Origin: Prescottella agglutinans
GTDB lineage: Bacteria; Actinomycetota; Actinomycetes; Mycobacteriales; Mycobacteriaceae
Direction: 5' to 3'
DNA length: 64,000 nt
Assembly (NCBI RefSeq): GCF_004011865.1
Contig: NZ_RKLP01000007.1
Coordinates: forward strand, 248,001 to 312,000
Position numbers and translations under genes: made by a program. Shown in pieces: positions 1 to 7,805 of the stretch; the first letter of the stretch is position 1; every line of letters begins with the position of its first letter. Under the pieces are notes generated by a model. That model had not been told where the DNA came from. It searched no databases and saw only the letters and a program-made list of their open reading frames with translations.

Positions 1-2083
1 CTTCTGGCAGGGCGTCCAGCGCGGCCGCCACGTCAAGGCGGACGCCGAGTACATCGGCACCACCGCGCGCGAGCGGCGCCGCGCCCAACGCCTCGAGGAA
101 CTCGACGACGAGATCGCGGCCGCGGAGGAAGCCCTGGGTGCCGCCCGCGACGCCGAGGCCGAGACCGCCGCGGTCCTCGAGCGGCTGGCGGGTGCCGGCA
201 AGGCGCTGCCGCGGACGTCGGGCGTGCTCGCCGCGATCAAGAAGCTCACCGAGTCGGCCGGCGCCCTGCGCACCCGGTCCGAGTCCACGGCCACCGTCGG
301 CGAGGAACTCGATCAGGCGATCGCCGACCACACCGCCAAGGAGAAGCAGCTGCGCGCGGTCGCCGTGACGCACCGCACGTCCCATCAGGCCCGGGACGTC
401 GACGCGCTCGCGGCCGCGATCCGGCACTTCGAGAACCAGGGCGAACAGCTGCTCCGCTGCCGCCGTGAGCACGAGAAGGAACTCGAACTGCACCGGGAGG
501 CCGACGACCGCCTCGAGGAGGCGCGCGGGAACGCCGAGGAGTTCGTCGAGGAGGCCGCGGTCGCCGAGGAGAACTACGCGCAGCAGGTCTCCCGCCTCGA
601 GACCCTCCGCGAGGCGCTCGGCGCCAGCGCCGAACAGATCGACGCCGAGCTCGAGCAGGCCAGGGCCCGCATCGAGGTGTGCAAGACCGAGCAGCGCGCG
701 GCCCGCAAGACGTACGACGCCGCGGTCGAGCAGATCGGCAAGGCCGAGGGCGCACACGCCGCCGCCATCGAGACCCTGCGCAGCGCGCTGACCGAAACCC
801 GTTCGGACGCAGACCGACTCGCACCCTACGCGCGGCGCGACCTGCTGGATCTGCTCGGCGCCCCGACCCAGCACGCGTGGCCGCAGAGTTCCGCGGCGTG
901 GCTGAGCCCGGACCAGCTGGTGTACCGGATCGCCACGGAGGGTGATCCCGACGCGCCGATCCTGCCGCCCGAGGTGGAGGCCCTCTACCGGGCGCTGGAC
1001 GCGGCCACCGCGTCGGTAAAGACCAGCGAGAACGCGAAGAAGTCGACCCGCTCGGCGCTCACGGCGGCGCTCCAGGACTTCGACGCCCAGCTGGCCGCGG
1101 CCGGTCAGGACTACCGGCTGCAGTGGGACGCACCGGACGGGCTCACCGTCGTCCGCGTGCAGGACGACCAGGGCTACTCGTCGATCGGCGAGTTCGCGAC
1201 CCGGATCAGCGCGGCGCGCCGAGATCAGGAAGTGCTGCTGACGGATTCGGAGCGGCGCATCCTCGAGGACGCGCTGCTGACCGGTCTCGCGCAGCAGATC
1301 CACGAGCGCACCGCGGACGCGCGCGACCTCATCGCGCAGATGGGTGCCGAGATGCGCGAGCGGCGCATGTCGTCCGGCAGCACGATCGGCGTGCACTGGG
1401 TGCTCGCCGACAACCTCGACGACAGTTCACGAGCCGTGTCGAAGCTGCTCGACCGGGCGACGTCGGCGTTGAGCGCCGACGAATTGGCCACCATCCGAGC
1501 ACATTTCGCGGCGCAGGTACGCATCGCCCGGGCCGCCCACCCCGAGCGGTCGTACCCGGAGATCCTGGCGGCGGCGCTCGACTACCGGCGTTGGCGGGTG
1601 TTCTCGTTCACCCTCATCGGCGGCGACGGCAGCGAGGACCGGCTCACCGTGGCCCGGCACAGCGCACTGTCCGGCGGCGAGCAGTCGGTGTCGCTGCACC
1701 TGCCGCTGTTCGCGGCGGCGCACGTCATGCTGTCGTCCGCCGATCCGCACTCGCCGCGCCTGCTCGGACTCGACGAGGCATTCGCCGGCGTGGACGACAA
1801 CGGCCGTAGCGAACTCCTCGGTCTGAGCGTGCAGTTCGATCTCGATCTGTTCATGACCGGCTACGACCTGTGGATCACGTACGCGGGCGTGCCGGGGTGT
1901 GCCCACTACGACCTCGCGCATTCGACCGCGGAGCAGAGTGTGAGCGCGGCGCTGCTCGTGTGGTCGGGCGGCGGACTGCTCGCGGAGCACGACGGGAGCA
2001 ATCTGGCGCGCGCTCTCGGCTCGCCGATGCGCCGCCGGGTGCCCGCGACCGCCGAGGGCGGACTCGAGTTCGCCGAGGTCTAG
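1..2083 (+). CDS. SMC/SbcC-like ATPase, C-terminal part (JetC-like, type II Wadjet; TIGR02680 family)
   Basis: The reading frame is open from base 2 to the stop at 2081-2083, so the gene begins before the window. The visible 690 or so residues are a long Glu/Ala/Arg-rich coiled coil (about 40-250 and 380-480 of the visible part) followed by the ATPase C-lobe: an ABC signature LSGGEQ at about 1666-1683 and a Walker B LLGLDEAF near 1756. The N-terminal Walker A lies upstream, out of view. The wording around GVHWVLADN and the C-terminal lobe fits TIGR02680, the SMC subunit (JetC) of type II Wadjet, which extrudes and cleaves plasmid DNA. The next gene downstream is an unrelated secreted hydrolase, so any JetD nuclease must lie upstream or be absent. 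The SMC-like nature is sure; the JetC assignment is from family memory. Confidence 0.72.
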   Translation, partial: FWQGVQRGRHVKADAEYIGTTARERRRAQRLEELDDEIAAAEEALGAARDAEAETAAVLERLAGAGKALPRTSGVLAAIKKLTESAGALRTRSESTATVGEELDQAIADHTAKEKQLRAVAVTHRTSHQARDVDALAAAIRHFENQGEQLLRCRREHEKELELHREADDRLEEARGNAEEFVEEAAVAEENYAQQVSRLETLREALGASAEQIDAELEQARARIEVCKTEQRAARKTYDAAVEQIGKAEGAHAAAIETLRSALTETRSDADRLAPYARRDLLDLLGAPTQHAWPQSSAAWLSPDQLVYRIATEGDPDAPILPPEVEALYRALDAATASVKTSENAKKSTRSALTAALQDFDAQLAAAGQDYRLQWDAPDGLTVVRVQDDQGYSSIGEFATRISAARRDQEVLLTDSERRILEDALLTGLAQQIHERTADARDLIAQMGAEMRERRMSSGSTIGVHWVLADNLDDSSRAVSKLLDRATSALSADELATIRAHFAAQVRIARAAHPERSYPEILAAALDYRRWRVFSFTLIGGDGSEDRLTVARHSALSGGEQSVSLHLPLFAAAHVMLSSADPHSPRLLGLDEAFAGVDDNGRSELLGLSVQFDLDLFMTGYDLWITYAGVPGCAHYDLAHSTAEQSVSAALLVWSGGGLLAEHDGSNLARALGSPMRRRVPATAEGGLEFAEV

Positions 2084-2415
2084 CCACCGACAATCGCTCC
2101 GAGACCGGCACCGCCCGAACCGGCGCGCTGCACCCCGCCGACGGCGTGTGGGCAGCGCGCCGGTCTCTGTGTGGACCGTCACTTCGGCCGATCGGGCCTC
2201 TCACACATTCCGGACACAGTGTGACCTGGATCACAATGTAACTCAATTGTGATCTGGGTCGCCGCAGCTTGCGATCTTCAGGACTCCGCCTGTTATCTGG
2301 TTGTGACCTTGTCGTGACCACCGGGTGATGCAGCGGTCAGAACAACTAACTCGACCCTACCGGTGCTCACGTTCGGCGGCTGCCCCGTCTGCAGCCCAAA
2401 GCTGGAGCACGAACC
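2084..2415. other. 332-bp regulatory gap upstream of the GH19 gene
   Basis: No coding frame stands out here. The gap holds a CRP-type palindrome (2220-2235), a weaker half site TGTGATCTGG starting at 2248, and a possible -35 TTGCGA (2269-2274) with a -10-like TTATCT (2293-2298). These would leave a leader of about 110 nt before the TTG start at 2416. I see no recognised riboswitch core in that leader. Confidence 0.45.
2220..2235. promoter_or_regulatory. CRP/GlxR-type binding site
   Basis: The 16-mer TGTGACCTGGATCACA has perfect TGTGA/TCACA arms, the consensus for actinobacterial CRP/GlxR regulators. It lies 181 bp before the start of the secreted GH19 enzyme. In mycobacteria CRP controls rpfA, another wall-lytic gene, so a link between cAMP and wall remodelling is plausible but inferred. 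Confidence 0.6.
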
Positions 2416-3288
2416 TTGAACGATTCGCGTAAGAGCACTTCCAACCAGACGTCGACCACTGCCCGATGCGGGTTCACGTCACGAGCCCGTATCGCCGGCA
2501 TCGCCACCATGGCCGCCGCCGGACTGATCGGAAACGCCGTCTTCGGCCCGATCGCGTCCGGTAACGCCGAGCCCCTGCCGGCCGCCCCGGCGGCCCTGAC
2601 CGCACCCGCCGCCCAGGTGACACCTGCACAGTTCCTCGACTCCACCGGCCTGCAGAAGGCACTCAACTTCCCGGAGTCGACTCCCGTGCCCGCCCCGGCC
2701 CCGAACCCGCAGGCGAGCATCATCCCAGCCATCGCGCCCCCGCCCCCGCCGCCGCCCGCACCGGCGTCCGTCACGCTCGACGAGCTCGTGCGCATCGTCC
2801 CGCAGGTGTCGCCCGACCAGCTGGCCGGCTACGTCGCGCCGCTGAACGAGGCCCTGGCGAAGGCCGGCATCGATACCGCGGTGCGCAAGGCCGCATTCAT
2901 CGCACAGCTGGTCGTCGAGTCGGACTCCTTCCGCACGTTCGAGGAGTACGCGTCCGGCAGCGCCTACGAAGGCCGCTCGGACCTGGGCAACGTCGCGCCC
3001 GGCGACGGCGAGCGCTACAAGGGCCGCGGCGCGATCCAGGTGACGGGTCGTCACAACTACCAGAGCGTCAGCGACTACCTCGGCATCGACTTCGTCGCGC
3101 ACCCCGAGCTCATGGCGACGCCGGAGAACGCCTTCGAGACCGCCGCGTGGTACTGGCAGTCGCGCAACCTCAACGCCGTGTCGGACACCGGCAGCATCGA
3201 GAGCGTGTCGCGGATCGTCAACGGCGGCACGCACGGCCTGCCGCAGCGCATCGACAGCTTCCAGCGCGCCCTCTCCGTTCTCCACTAG
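2416..3288 (+). CDS. Secreted GH19 chitinase/endolysin-like muralytic enzyme
   Basis: This 290-residue protein probably cleaves beta-1,4-linked amino-sugar polymers (peptidoglycan or chitin) outside the cell. A TTG start at 2416 has GGAG eight bases upstream. A hydrophobic segment at about 26-48 ending near SGNAEP looks like a signal peptide, and a Pro/Ala-rich linker covers about 54-117. The GH19 domain fills 120-290: the putative acid Glu167 in VVESDSF, a second acidic pair in FEEYASG (175-176), then the core RYKGRGAIQVTGRHNY and the IVNGG motif. It is alone in its unit, behind a CRP-type site. Substrate is not determined by sequence; an autolysin role is likely. Confidence 0.78.
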   Translation: MNDSRKSTSNQTSTTARCGFTSRARIAGIATMAAAGLIGNAVFGPIASGNAEPLPAAPAALTAPAAQVTPAQFLDSTGLQKALNFPESTPVPAPAPNPQASIIPAIAPPPPPPPAPASVTLDELVRIVPQVSPDQLAGYVAPLNEALAKAGIDTAVRKAAFIAQLVVESDSFRTFEEYASGSAYEGRSDLGNVAPGDGERYKGRGAIQVTGRHNYQSVSDYLGIDFVAHPELMATPENAFETAAWYWQSRNLNAVSDTGSIESVSRIVNGGTHGLPQRIDSFQRALSVLH

Positions 3289-3314
3289 AAACCGGCCGAA
3301 CAGAGTCACCCTGG

Positions 3315-3344
3315 TTGAGTTTTCGGGTCGCCGAACTCTATAGT
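3315..3344 (+). promoter_or_regulatory. Putative mntH promoter with internal imperfect inverted repeat
   Basis: A -35 TTGAGT (3315-3320) and -10 TATAGT (3339-3344) are 18 bp apart, 56 bp before the mntH start. The spacer is bracketed by GAGTT (3317-3321) and AACTC (3334-3338) with CGG/CCG inside, an imperfect palindrome where a metal-dependent repressor could sit. The promoter match is good; the operator is a guess. Confidence 0.5.
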
Positions 3345-3399
3345 GCGAAGTGACGAATAACCGACGGCCGGTTGTTCGAGAAGCGCCCTGTGGAGATCA

Positions 3400-4653
3400 G
3401 TGAGCACCGATACCGACGCACCCGCCCCGCACCGCCAGCGGGGCGGTTTGCGTTCCGTCGCCCTGCTGGGACCGGCGTTCGTCGCCGCCATCGCCTACGT
3501 AGACCCCGGTAACGTCGCCGCGAACCTCACCGCGGGCGCGAAGTACGGTTACCTGCTGATCTGGGTGCTGGTCCTCGCGAACGCGATGGCCGTGCTGATC
3601 CAGTACCTGTCCGCGAAGCTCGGCCTCGTGACCGGGCGCTCGCTGCCCGAGATGCTCGGGACCAGGCTCCGCCCGGGCAGTCGCCGCGCGTTCTGGCTGC
3701 AGGCCGAGGCGATGGCCGCGGCGACCGACATCGCCGAGGTGATCGGCGGGGCGATCGCACTGCACCTGCTGTTCGGGCTGCCGCTGTTCGTCGGAGGTCT
3801 GATCACCGGCGTGGTGTCGATGCTGATCCTGTCGATCCAGTCCCGCCGGGGACAGCGGACGTTCGAGTTCGTGGTGATGGGCCTCCTGGCGATCATCACG
3901 GTCGGGTTCCTCACCGGGCTCGCCTTCACCGACGTCTCGGGCCGCGACGCCATCGAGGGTCTCGTCCCCCGCTTCGACGGCCCCGAGACCGTCCTGCTGG
4001 CCGCCAGCATGCTCGGCGCCACCGTGATGCCCCATGCGATCTACCTACACTCCGCGCTCGCCCGCGACCGGCACGGCGCCGCGGGTCACGGCCCCCGCCT
4101 GCACCGTCTGCTGCGCGTGACCCGATGGGACGTCGCGAGCGCGCTGGTCGTCGCCGGCGGCGTGAACATCGGCATGCTGCTGCTGGCCGCGTCCGCGCTC
4201 CGCGGGGTCCCCGACACCGACAGCATCGAGGGCGCGCACGCCGCGATCCAGGCGTCGCTGGGACCGGGCGTCGCGATCGTCTTCGGCGTCGGCCTGCTCG
4301 CCTCGGGCCTGGCGTCCACCTCGGTCGGTTGCGCCGCCGGGTCCGAGATCATGCACGGGCTGCTGCACATCCGGATCCCGGTCCTGACTCGTCGGGTCGT
4401 CACACTGATCCCCGCGCTGATCGTGCTCGGTATCGGGGTCGACCCCACCTACGCGCTCGTCATCAGCCAGGTCGTGCTGAGCCTGTGCATTCCGTTCGCG
4501 CTGATTCCCCTGGTCCGCATGACCTCCGACCGGGAACTCATGGGCCCCGAACGCAACGCGCCCGCCACCGCGGCCGCCGCGTGGTTCTGCGCCGGGCTCA
4601 TCATCGCGCTCAACGTCACCCTCCTCTGGTTGACCGTGACCGGATCGAACTGA
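3400..4653 (+). CDS. mntH: NRAMP-family divalent metal (manganese) transporter
   Basis: A 417-residue proton-coupled importer of Mn2+ (and possibly Fe2+) in the cytoplasmic membrane. The NRAMP signature DPGN is at residues 35-38 in the first helix and MPHAIYLHS is near 210 in the sixth; both helices form the metal site in the family. About eleven hydrophobic segments are visible, and length is normal. The GTG start at 3400 is preceded by GGAG. It faces the MgtE magnesium transporter tail to tail, 11 bp apart, so two divalent-cation transporters lie together, though in separate transcripts. Confidence 0.92.
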   Translation: MSTDTDAPAPHRQRGGLRSVALLGPAFVAAIAYVDPGNVAANLTAGAKYGYLLIWVLVLANAMAVLIQYLSAKLGLVTGRSLPEMLGTRLRPGSRRAFWLQAEAMAAATDIAEVIGGAIALHLLFGLPLFVGGLITGVVSMLILSIQSRRGQRTFEFVVMGLLAIITVGFLTGLAFTDVSGRDAIEGLVPRFDGPETVLLAASMLGATVMPHAIYLHSALARDRHGAAGHGPRLHRLLRVTRWDVASALVVAGGVNIGMLLLAASALRGVPDTDSIEGAHAAIQASLGPGVAIVFGVGLLASGLASTSVGCAAGSEIMHGLLHIRIPVLTRRVVTLIPALIVLGIGVDPTYALVISQVVLSLCIPFALIPLVRMTSDRELMGPERNAPATAAAAWFCAGLIIALNVTLLWLTVTGSN

Positions 4654-4664
4654 GCGAACGAAAG

Positions 4665-6035
4665 TCACAGTCCGAGCACGGCTTTGGCGATGAGGAAGTA
4701 CAGGATCAGTCCGGTGGCGTCGACGAACGTCGTGATGAACGGGTTCGAGAACACCGCCGGATCGGCCCGCACCGCGCGGGCGACGAGCGGCATCATGCCG
4801 CCGACGGTCGCCGCCATGGTGCACACCGCCAGCAGCGTCAGCCCGATGACCAGGCCGATGTCGTAACCGTAGATCGTGCCGGCCAGGACGTACGCGATCG
4901 CGCCGAGGAGCGCACCGAGGAACATGCCCACCCGCAGTTCCCGGAGCATGACCCGCACGACGTCCCGAGATCCGATCTCGCCCAACGCGAGCGCCCGGGT
5001 GACGGTCGTGGCCGCCTGGTTGCCCGTGTTGCCGCCCGTGCCGACCAGCAACGGCACGAACAACGCGAGCGTCACGACCCCGTCGAGCGTGGATTCGAAC
5101 ACCTCGAGGACCTGCACCGTCAGGGTGGCCCCGAGGGCGAGCACCAGCAGCCACACCACCCGGGAGCGCACGATGCGGCGCACCGGCGTGGTCAGGTACG
5201 GCTGCCGGAGCGGTTCGGTGCCGCTGATGCGGGCCTGGTCCTCGGTGTCGGCCTCCTCGAGCACCCGTAGCGCATCGTCGACGGTGACGATTCCGACGAG
5301 TCGGGTCTCCGCGTCGACCACCGGCACCGCCAGATGCTTCACCTGGGCGCAGTAGCGGGCGGCCTCCTCTGCCGCCTGGGTGGCGAGCACCCACTCCGCG
5401 GGACGGACGATCTCGGCGATCGTCGATTCCGGCGAGGCCCGCAGCAGGTCTCGGAGGCTGACGACCCCCACCAGGACACGGTGGCTGTCGGTGACCGGCA
5501 GCGTGTACACCGTCTCGGCGTCGTCGAGGTGCCGCGTCAGCCGTTCCAACGTCGCGGCCACCGTCAGGTCCGGATGGGTGGTGACCAGTTCGGTGCTCAT
5601 CCGACGTCCGATCGAACCGGTCGGATAGCCGAGGATCTCGGCGGTGAGTTCCCGCTCACGGTCGGGCAACCCGCGCAGCAACTCGGTCGCGACCGCCGCG
5701 GGCAGTTCGTCGAGCAGTTCGACGCGGTCGTCCGGGTCCAGACCCGCGAACAGGGCCGCGACGTCGTCCTCCCGCAGCCCGTCGAGCAGGTCCCGCTGCA
5801 GCGTCGGTGGCAGCGCCTCGAACACCACCATCGCGCGGTCCTTCGGCAGGACGCGGTAGAGCACGGCGCGGTGCGTGCGGTCGAGACGTTCGAGAACGTC
5901 CACCACCTGCACGGCACTCAGGGGCGCGACGGCCTCGGTGAGCGTGGGCAGATCCGAGGCAGCGACCGCCCGCTCGACAACTCGGATGGGAAAATCGGTG
6001 TCGGACGCGTCGATTCGGCTCATCGACTGCACCAT
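4665..6035 (-). CDS. mgtE: MgtE-type magnesium channel/transporter
   Basis: This 456-residue protein has the full MgtE layout: an N-terminal superhelical Mg2+-sensing domain (about 20-135, with DRAMVVFEALPP), two CBS domains (about 140-265) and a membrane part from about 285 with the conserved PLLVGTGGNTGNQAATTVTRAL stretch before the pore helices. In the family, cytosolic Mg2+ binding to the N and CBS domains closes the pore. The ATG at 6035 is used; another in-frame ATG at 6023 is equally possible and neither has a strong ribosome site. Confidence 0.92.
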   Translation of the reverse strand: MVQSMSRIDASDTDFPIRVVERAVAASDLPTLTEAVAPLSAVQVVDVLERLDRTHRAVLYRVLPKDRAMVVFEALPPTLQRDLLDGLREDDVAALFAGLDPDDRVELLDELPAAVATELLRGLPDRERELTAEILGYPTGSIGRRMSTELVTTHPDLTVAATLERLTRHLDDAETVYTLPVTDSHRVLVGVVSLRDLLRASPESTIAEIVRPAEWVLATQAAEEAARYCAQVKHLAVPVVDAETRLVGIVTVDDALRVLEEADTEDQARISGTEPLRQPYLTTPVRRIVRSRVVWLLVLALGATLTVQVLEVFESTLDGVVTLALFVPLLVGTGGNTGNQAATTVTRALALGEIGSRDVVRVMLRELRVGMFLGALLGAIAYVLAGTIYGYDIGLVIGLTLLAVCTMAATVGGMMPLVARAVRADPAVFSNPFITTFVDATGLILYFLIAKAVLGL

Positions 6036-6063
6036 AGCCCGCCGCGCGACGTCCCGCCGAGTG

Positions 6064-7032
6064 TCAGGGCAACGACCACACCACCGTCGTGACGAGCCAG
6101 AACACGACCGCCGCGGCGGCGAGGAAGCCGACCGACACCGCCGACCCGATCGCGTCGACGCGACTGCTCGCGGGACCGGCGGGTTCGAGCCAGAACCGCA
6201 GTGCGCGGGTGACGACCGGCATCACCACCCAGGTGAGCAGGCTCACCGACGCGATGTTGCCGATCAGCAGGCTCGCCCACAGCGGCGCGCCGGGCCACAC
6301 GGCGTCGATGACCAGGGTGAGCACGACCACCAGCGGGTAGAGCCCGACGAGCACCGACAGCGCCGTCTTCCACGACGGCACCGGGGTACCCGCTTCCCCA
6401 CCCGTCGGGAACCAGGACCCGTACGGGTTCGGGATGGGGCGGACGCTGAAGTCCTTGAACGCCTGGCCTTCCGCGAGCAGCGCCGCGCGCTCCGGCGACT
6501 CGAGCCAGCGGTCCAGGTGCTCCTGCGAGTCGAACGTGAACAGGATCGTCCACTCGTCCTGGACGCCCGGTATCGGCGCGTGCAGTTCCGTGCCGCGGAA
6601 CCCGGGAAACCGGGTCTCCGCGTCGTCGATGCGCTGCTGCCACGCGAGGAACTCGGACTCGCGCCCCGGCACCGGCGGGTGAGTCACGACGACTGTGACC
6701 GCCTCCGCGCCGCGTTCCTCGAGCAGGATGTGCTGCGTCGGCGGCGCCTCGAACATCGTGCGCGCCCGCTGCACCAGGTCCCGCCGCCGCGCGCTGTCCA
6801 GCCAACGACGGAGGTTGTCGAGCGAATCGAACCGGTAGACGACCGACCACGCGCGCGAACCGCGCGCGGGCGGAGTCACGTCCGTTCCCAGGAAGCCGTC
6901 GAACGACGCTGCAGCCGAGTCCATCTCGTCCTGCCAGCGTCGGAAGGCGACGTCCATGCCCGGCCGCAGCAGATGCGTGACGATCACGGTCGCCGGCGGT
7001 CGCTGTCGGTCCGAGACATCCCGGTCCGCCAT
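6064..7032 (-). CDS. Membrane-anchored protein with two antibiotic-biosynthesis-monooxygenase (ABM) domains
   Basis: 322 residues starting at the ATG at 7032, 1 bp after the stop of the upstream deaminase gene, so the two are co-translated. Two ABM (dimeric alpha+beta barrel) repeats are seen at about 15-105 and 112-200, each with a VIVTH or VVVTH strand and a late FTFDS/YRFDS strand. Three hydrophobic segments follow (about 230-255, 262-295, 305-322). Soluble ABM proteins oxidise or bind small aromatics or heme as dimers; here the dimer seems built into one chain and tethered to the membrane. The actual substrate is unknown. Confidence 0.75.
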   Translation of the reverse strand: MADRDVSDRQRPPATVIVTHLLRPGMDVAFRRWQDEMDSAAASFDGFLGTDVTPPARGSRAWSVVYRFDSLDNLRRWLDSARRRDLVQRARTMFEAPPTQHILLEERGAEAVTVVVTHPPVPGRESEFLAWQQRIDDAETRFPGFRGTELHAPIPGVQDEWTILFTFDSQEHLDRWLESPERAALLAEGQAFKDFSVRPIPNPYGSWFPTGGEAGTPVPSWKTALSVLVGLYPLVVVLTLVIDAVWPGAPLWASLLIGNIASVSLLTWVVMPVVTRALRFWLEPAGPASSRVDAIGSAVSVGFLAAAAVVFWLVTTVVWSLP

Positions 7033-7033
7033 G

Positions 7034-7600
7034 TCAGTACGGGTGTCTGTCCGGCTTCTCGGACCAGGTGGCGTATGCCGCGGCGCCGAGGTCGGGGCGC
7101 AGTTGTTCGGTCCTGATGTGCCGGTCGGCCGGCGGCCGCGCGAAATCCGCGTACTGGAAGGCGTCGTCGAAACCGATCCTGCTGGTGGCCGCGAGGTCGC
7201 TCGCGAAGTAGACGGCATCGAGTCGGGCCCAGTAGATCGCGCTCATGCACATCGGACACGGCGCGCCGCTGCTGTAGATCTCCAGTCCCGTCAGCATTCG
7301 GGCGCGTTCCGGTAGCGCGTCGGGCGAGCCCGCCGGTCGCGGGATCAAGGTGAGCGTCGACTCGTTGCGGTGCTCGTCGGAGATGCTGGGCGCCTCCGCA
7401 TTCAGCACCTGGACGGCCTTGCGGATCGCTTCGATCTCGCCGTGCGCGGTGATGTCTCCGGTGAGGAGCACGCGGTTCTGGCCCCGTGCGACGATCTCGC
7501 CGTCGCGGGCGATGACGGCCCCGAACGGCCCACCCCAATTGTTGGTGACCGACTCGATCGCGAGTCGGCAGGCCTCGTTCATGAGTTCGTCGGGCGTCAT
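7034..7600 (-). CDS. Guanine-deaminase-like cytidine-deaminase-fold enzyme
   Basis: 188 residues from ATG 7600, with GGAGG at 7611-7615. The zinc site of the CDA superfamily is intact: His53 and Glu55 in AHGEIEAI, and Cys115/Cys118 in PCPMC. The surrounding sequence (WGGPFGAVI, SAIYWARLDAVYFAS) fits bacterial guanine deaminases, which convert guanine to xanthine. There is an insertion of roughly 30 residues between the HxE and PCxxC motifs compared with the short Bacillus enzyme. It leads the two-gene operon with the ABM membrane protein. Related nucleoside or pterin substrates cannot be excluded. Confidence 0.82.
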   Translation of the reverse strand: MTPDELMNEACRLAIESVTNNWGGPFGAVIARDGEIVARGQNRVLLTGDITAHGEIEAIRKAVQVLNAEAPSISDEHRNESTLTLIPRPAGSPDALPERARMLTGLEIYSSGAPCPMCMSAIYWARLDAVYFASDLAATSRIGFDDAFQYADFARPPADRHIRTEQLRPDLGAAAYATWSEKPDRHPY

Positions 7601-7805
7601 GTCCGATTCGCCTCCGGAGCGTCGCGGTACACCTGGCCACAATGTACCCATTCGGTGAGGCTCCCCACACGGACTTGGGCGCAAACGCCGCCGTGAACAG
7701 GCCTTTTCCCGCGCCTCGGAGCCGAATCGATACCGCGCTCGCCCTGACACCACCCCGAGCGACGTGTCTACTTGGAGGACGCCGATTGGATCGAGGTGAG
7801 CGCAG

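Noticed and set aside
2300-2415. c-di-AMP (ydaO-type) riboswitch before the wall-lytic enzyme
   Set aside because: Such switches precede some actinobacterial wall hydrolases, but I could not find the conserved core in this leader.
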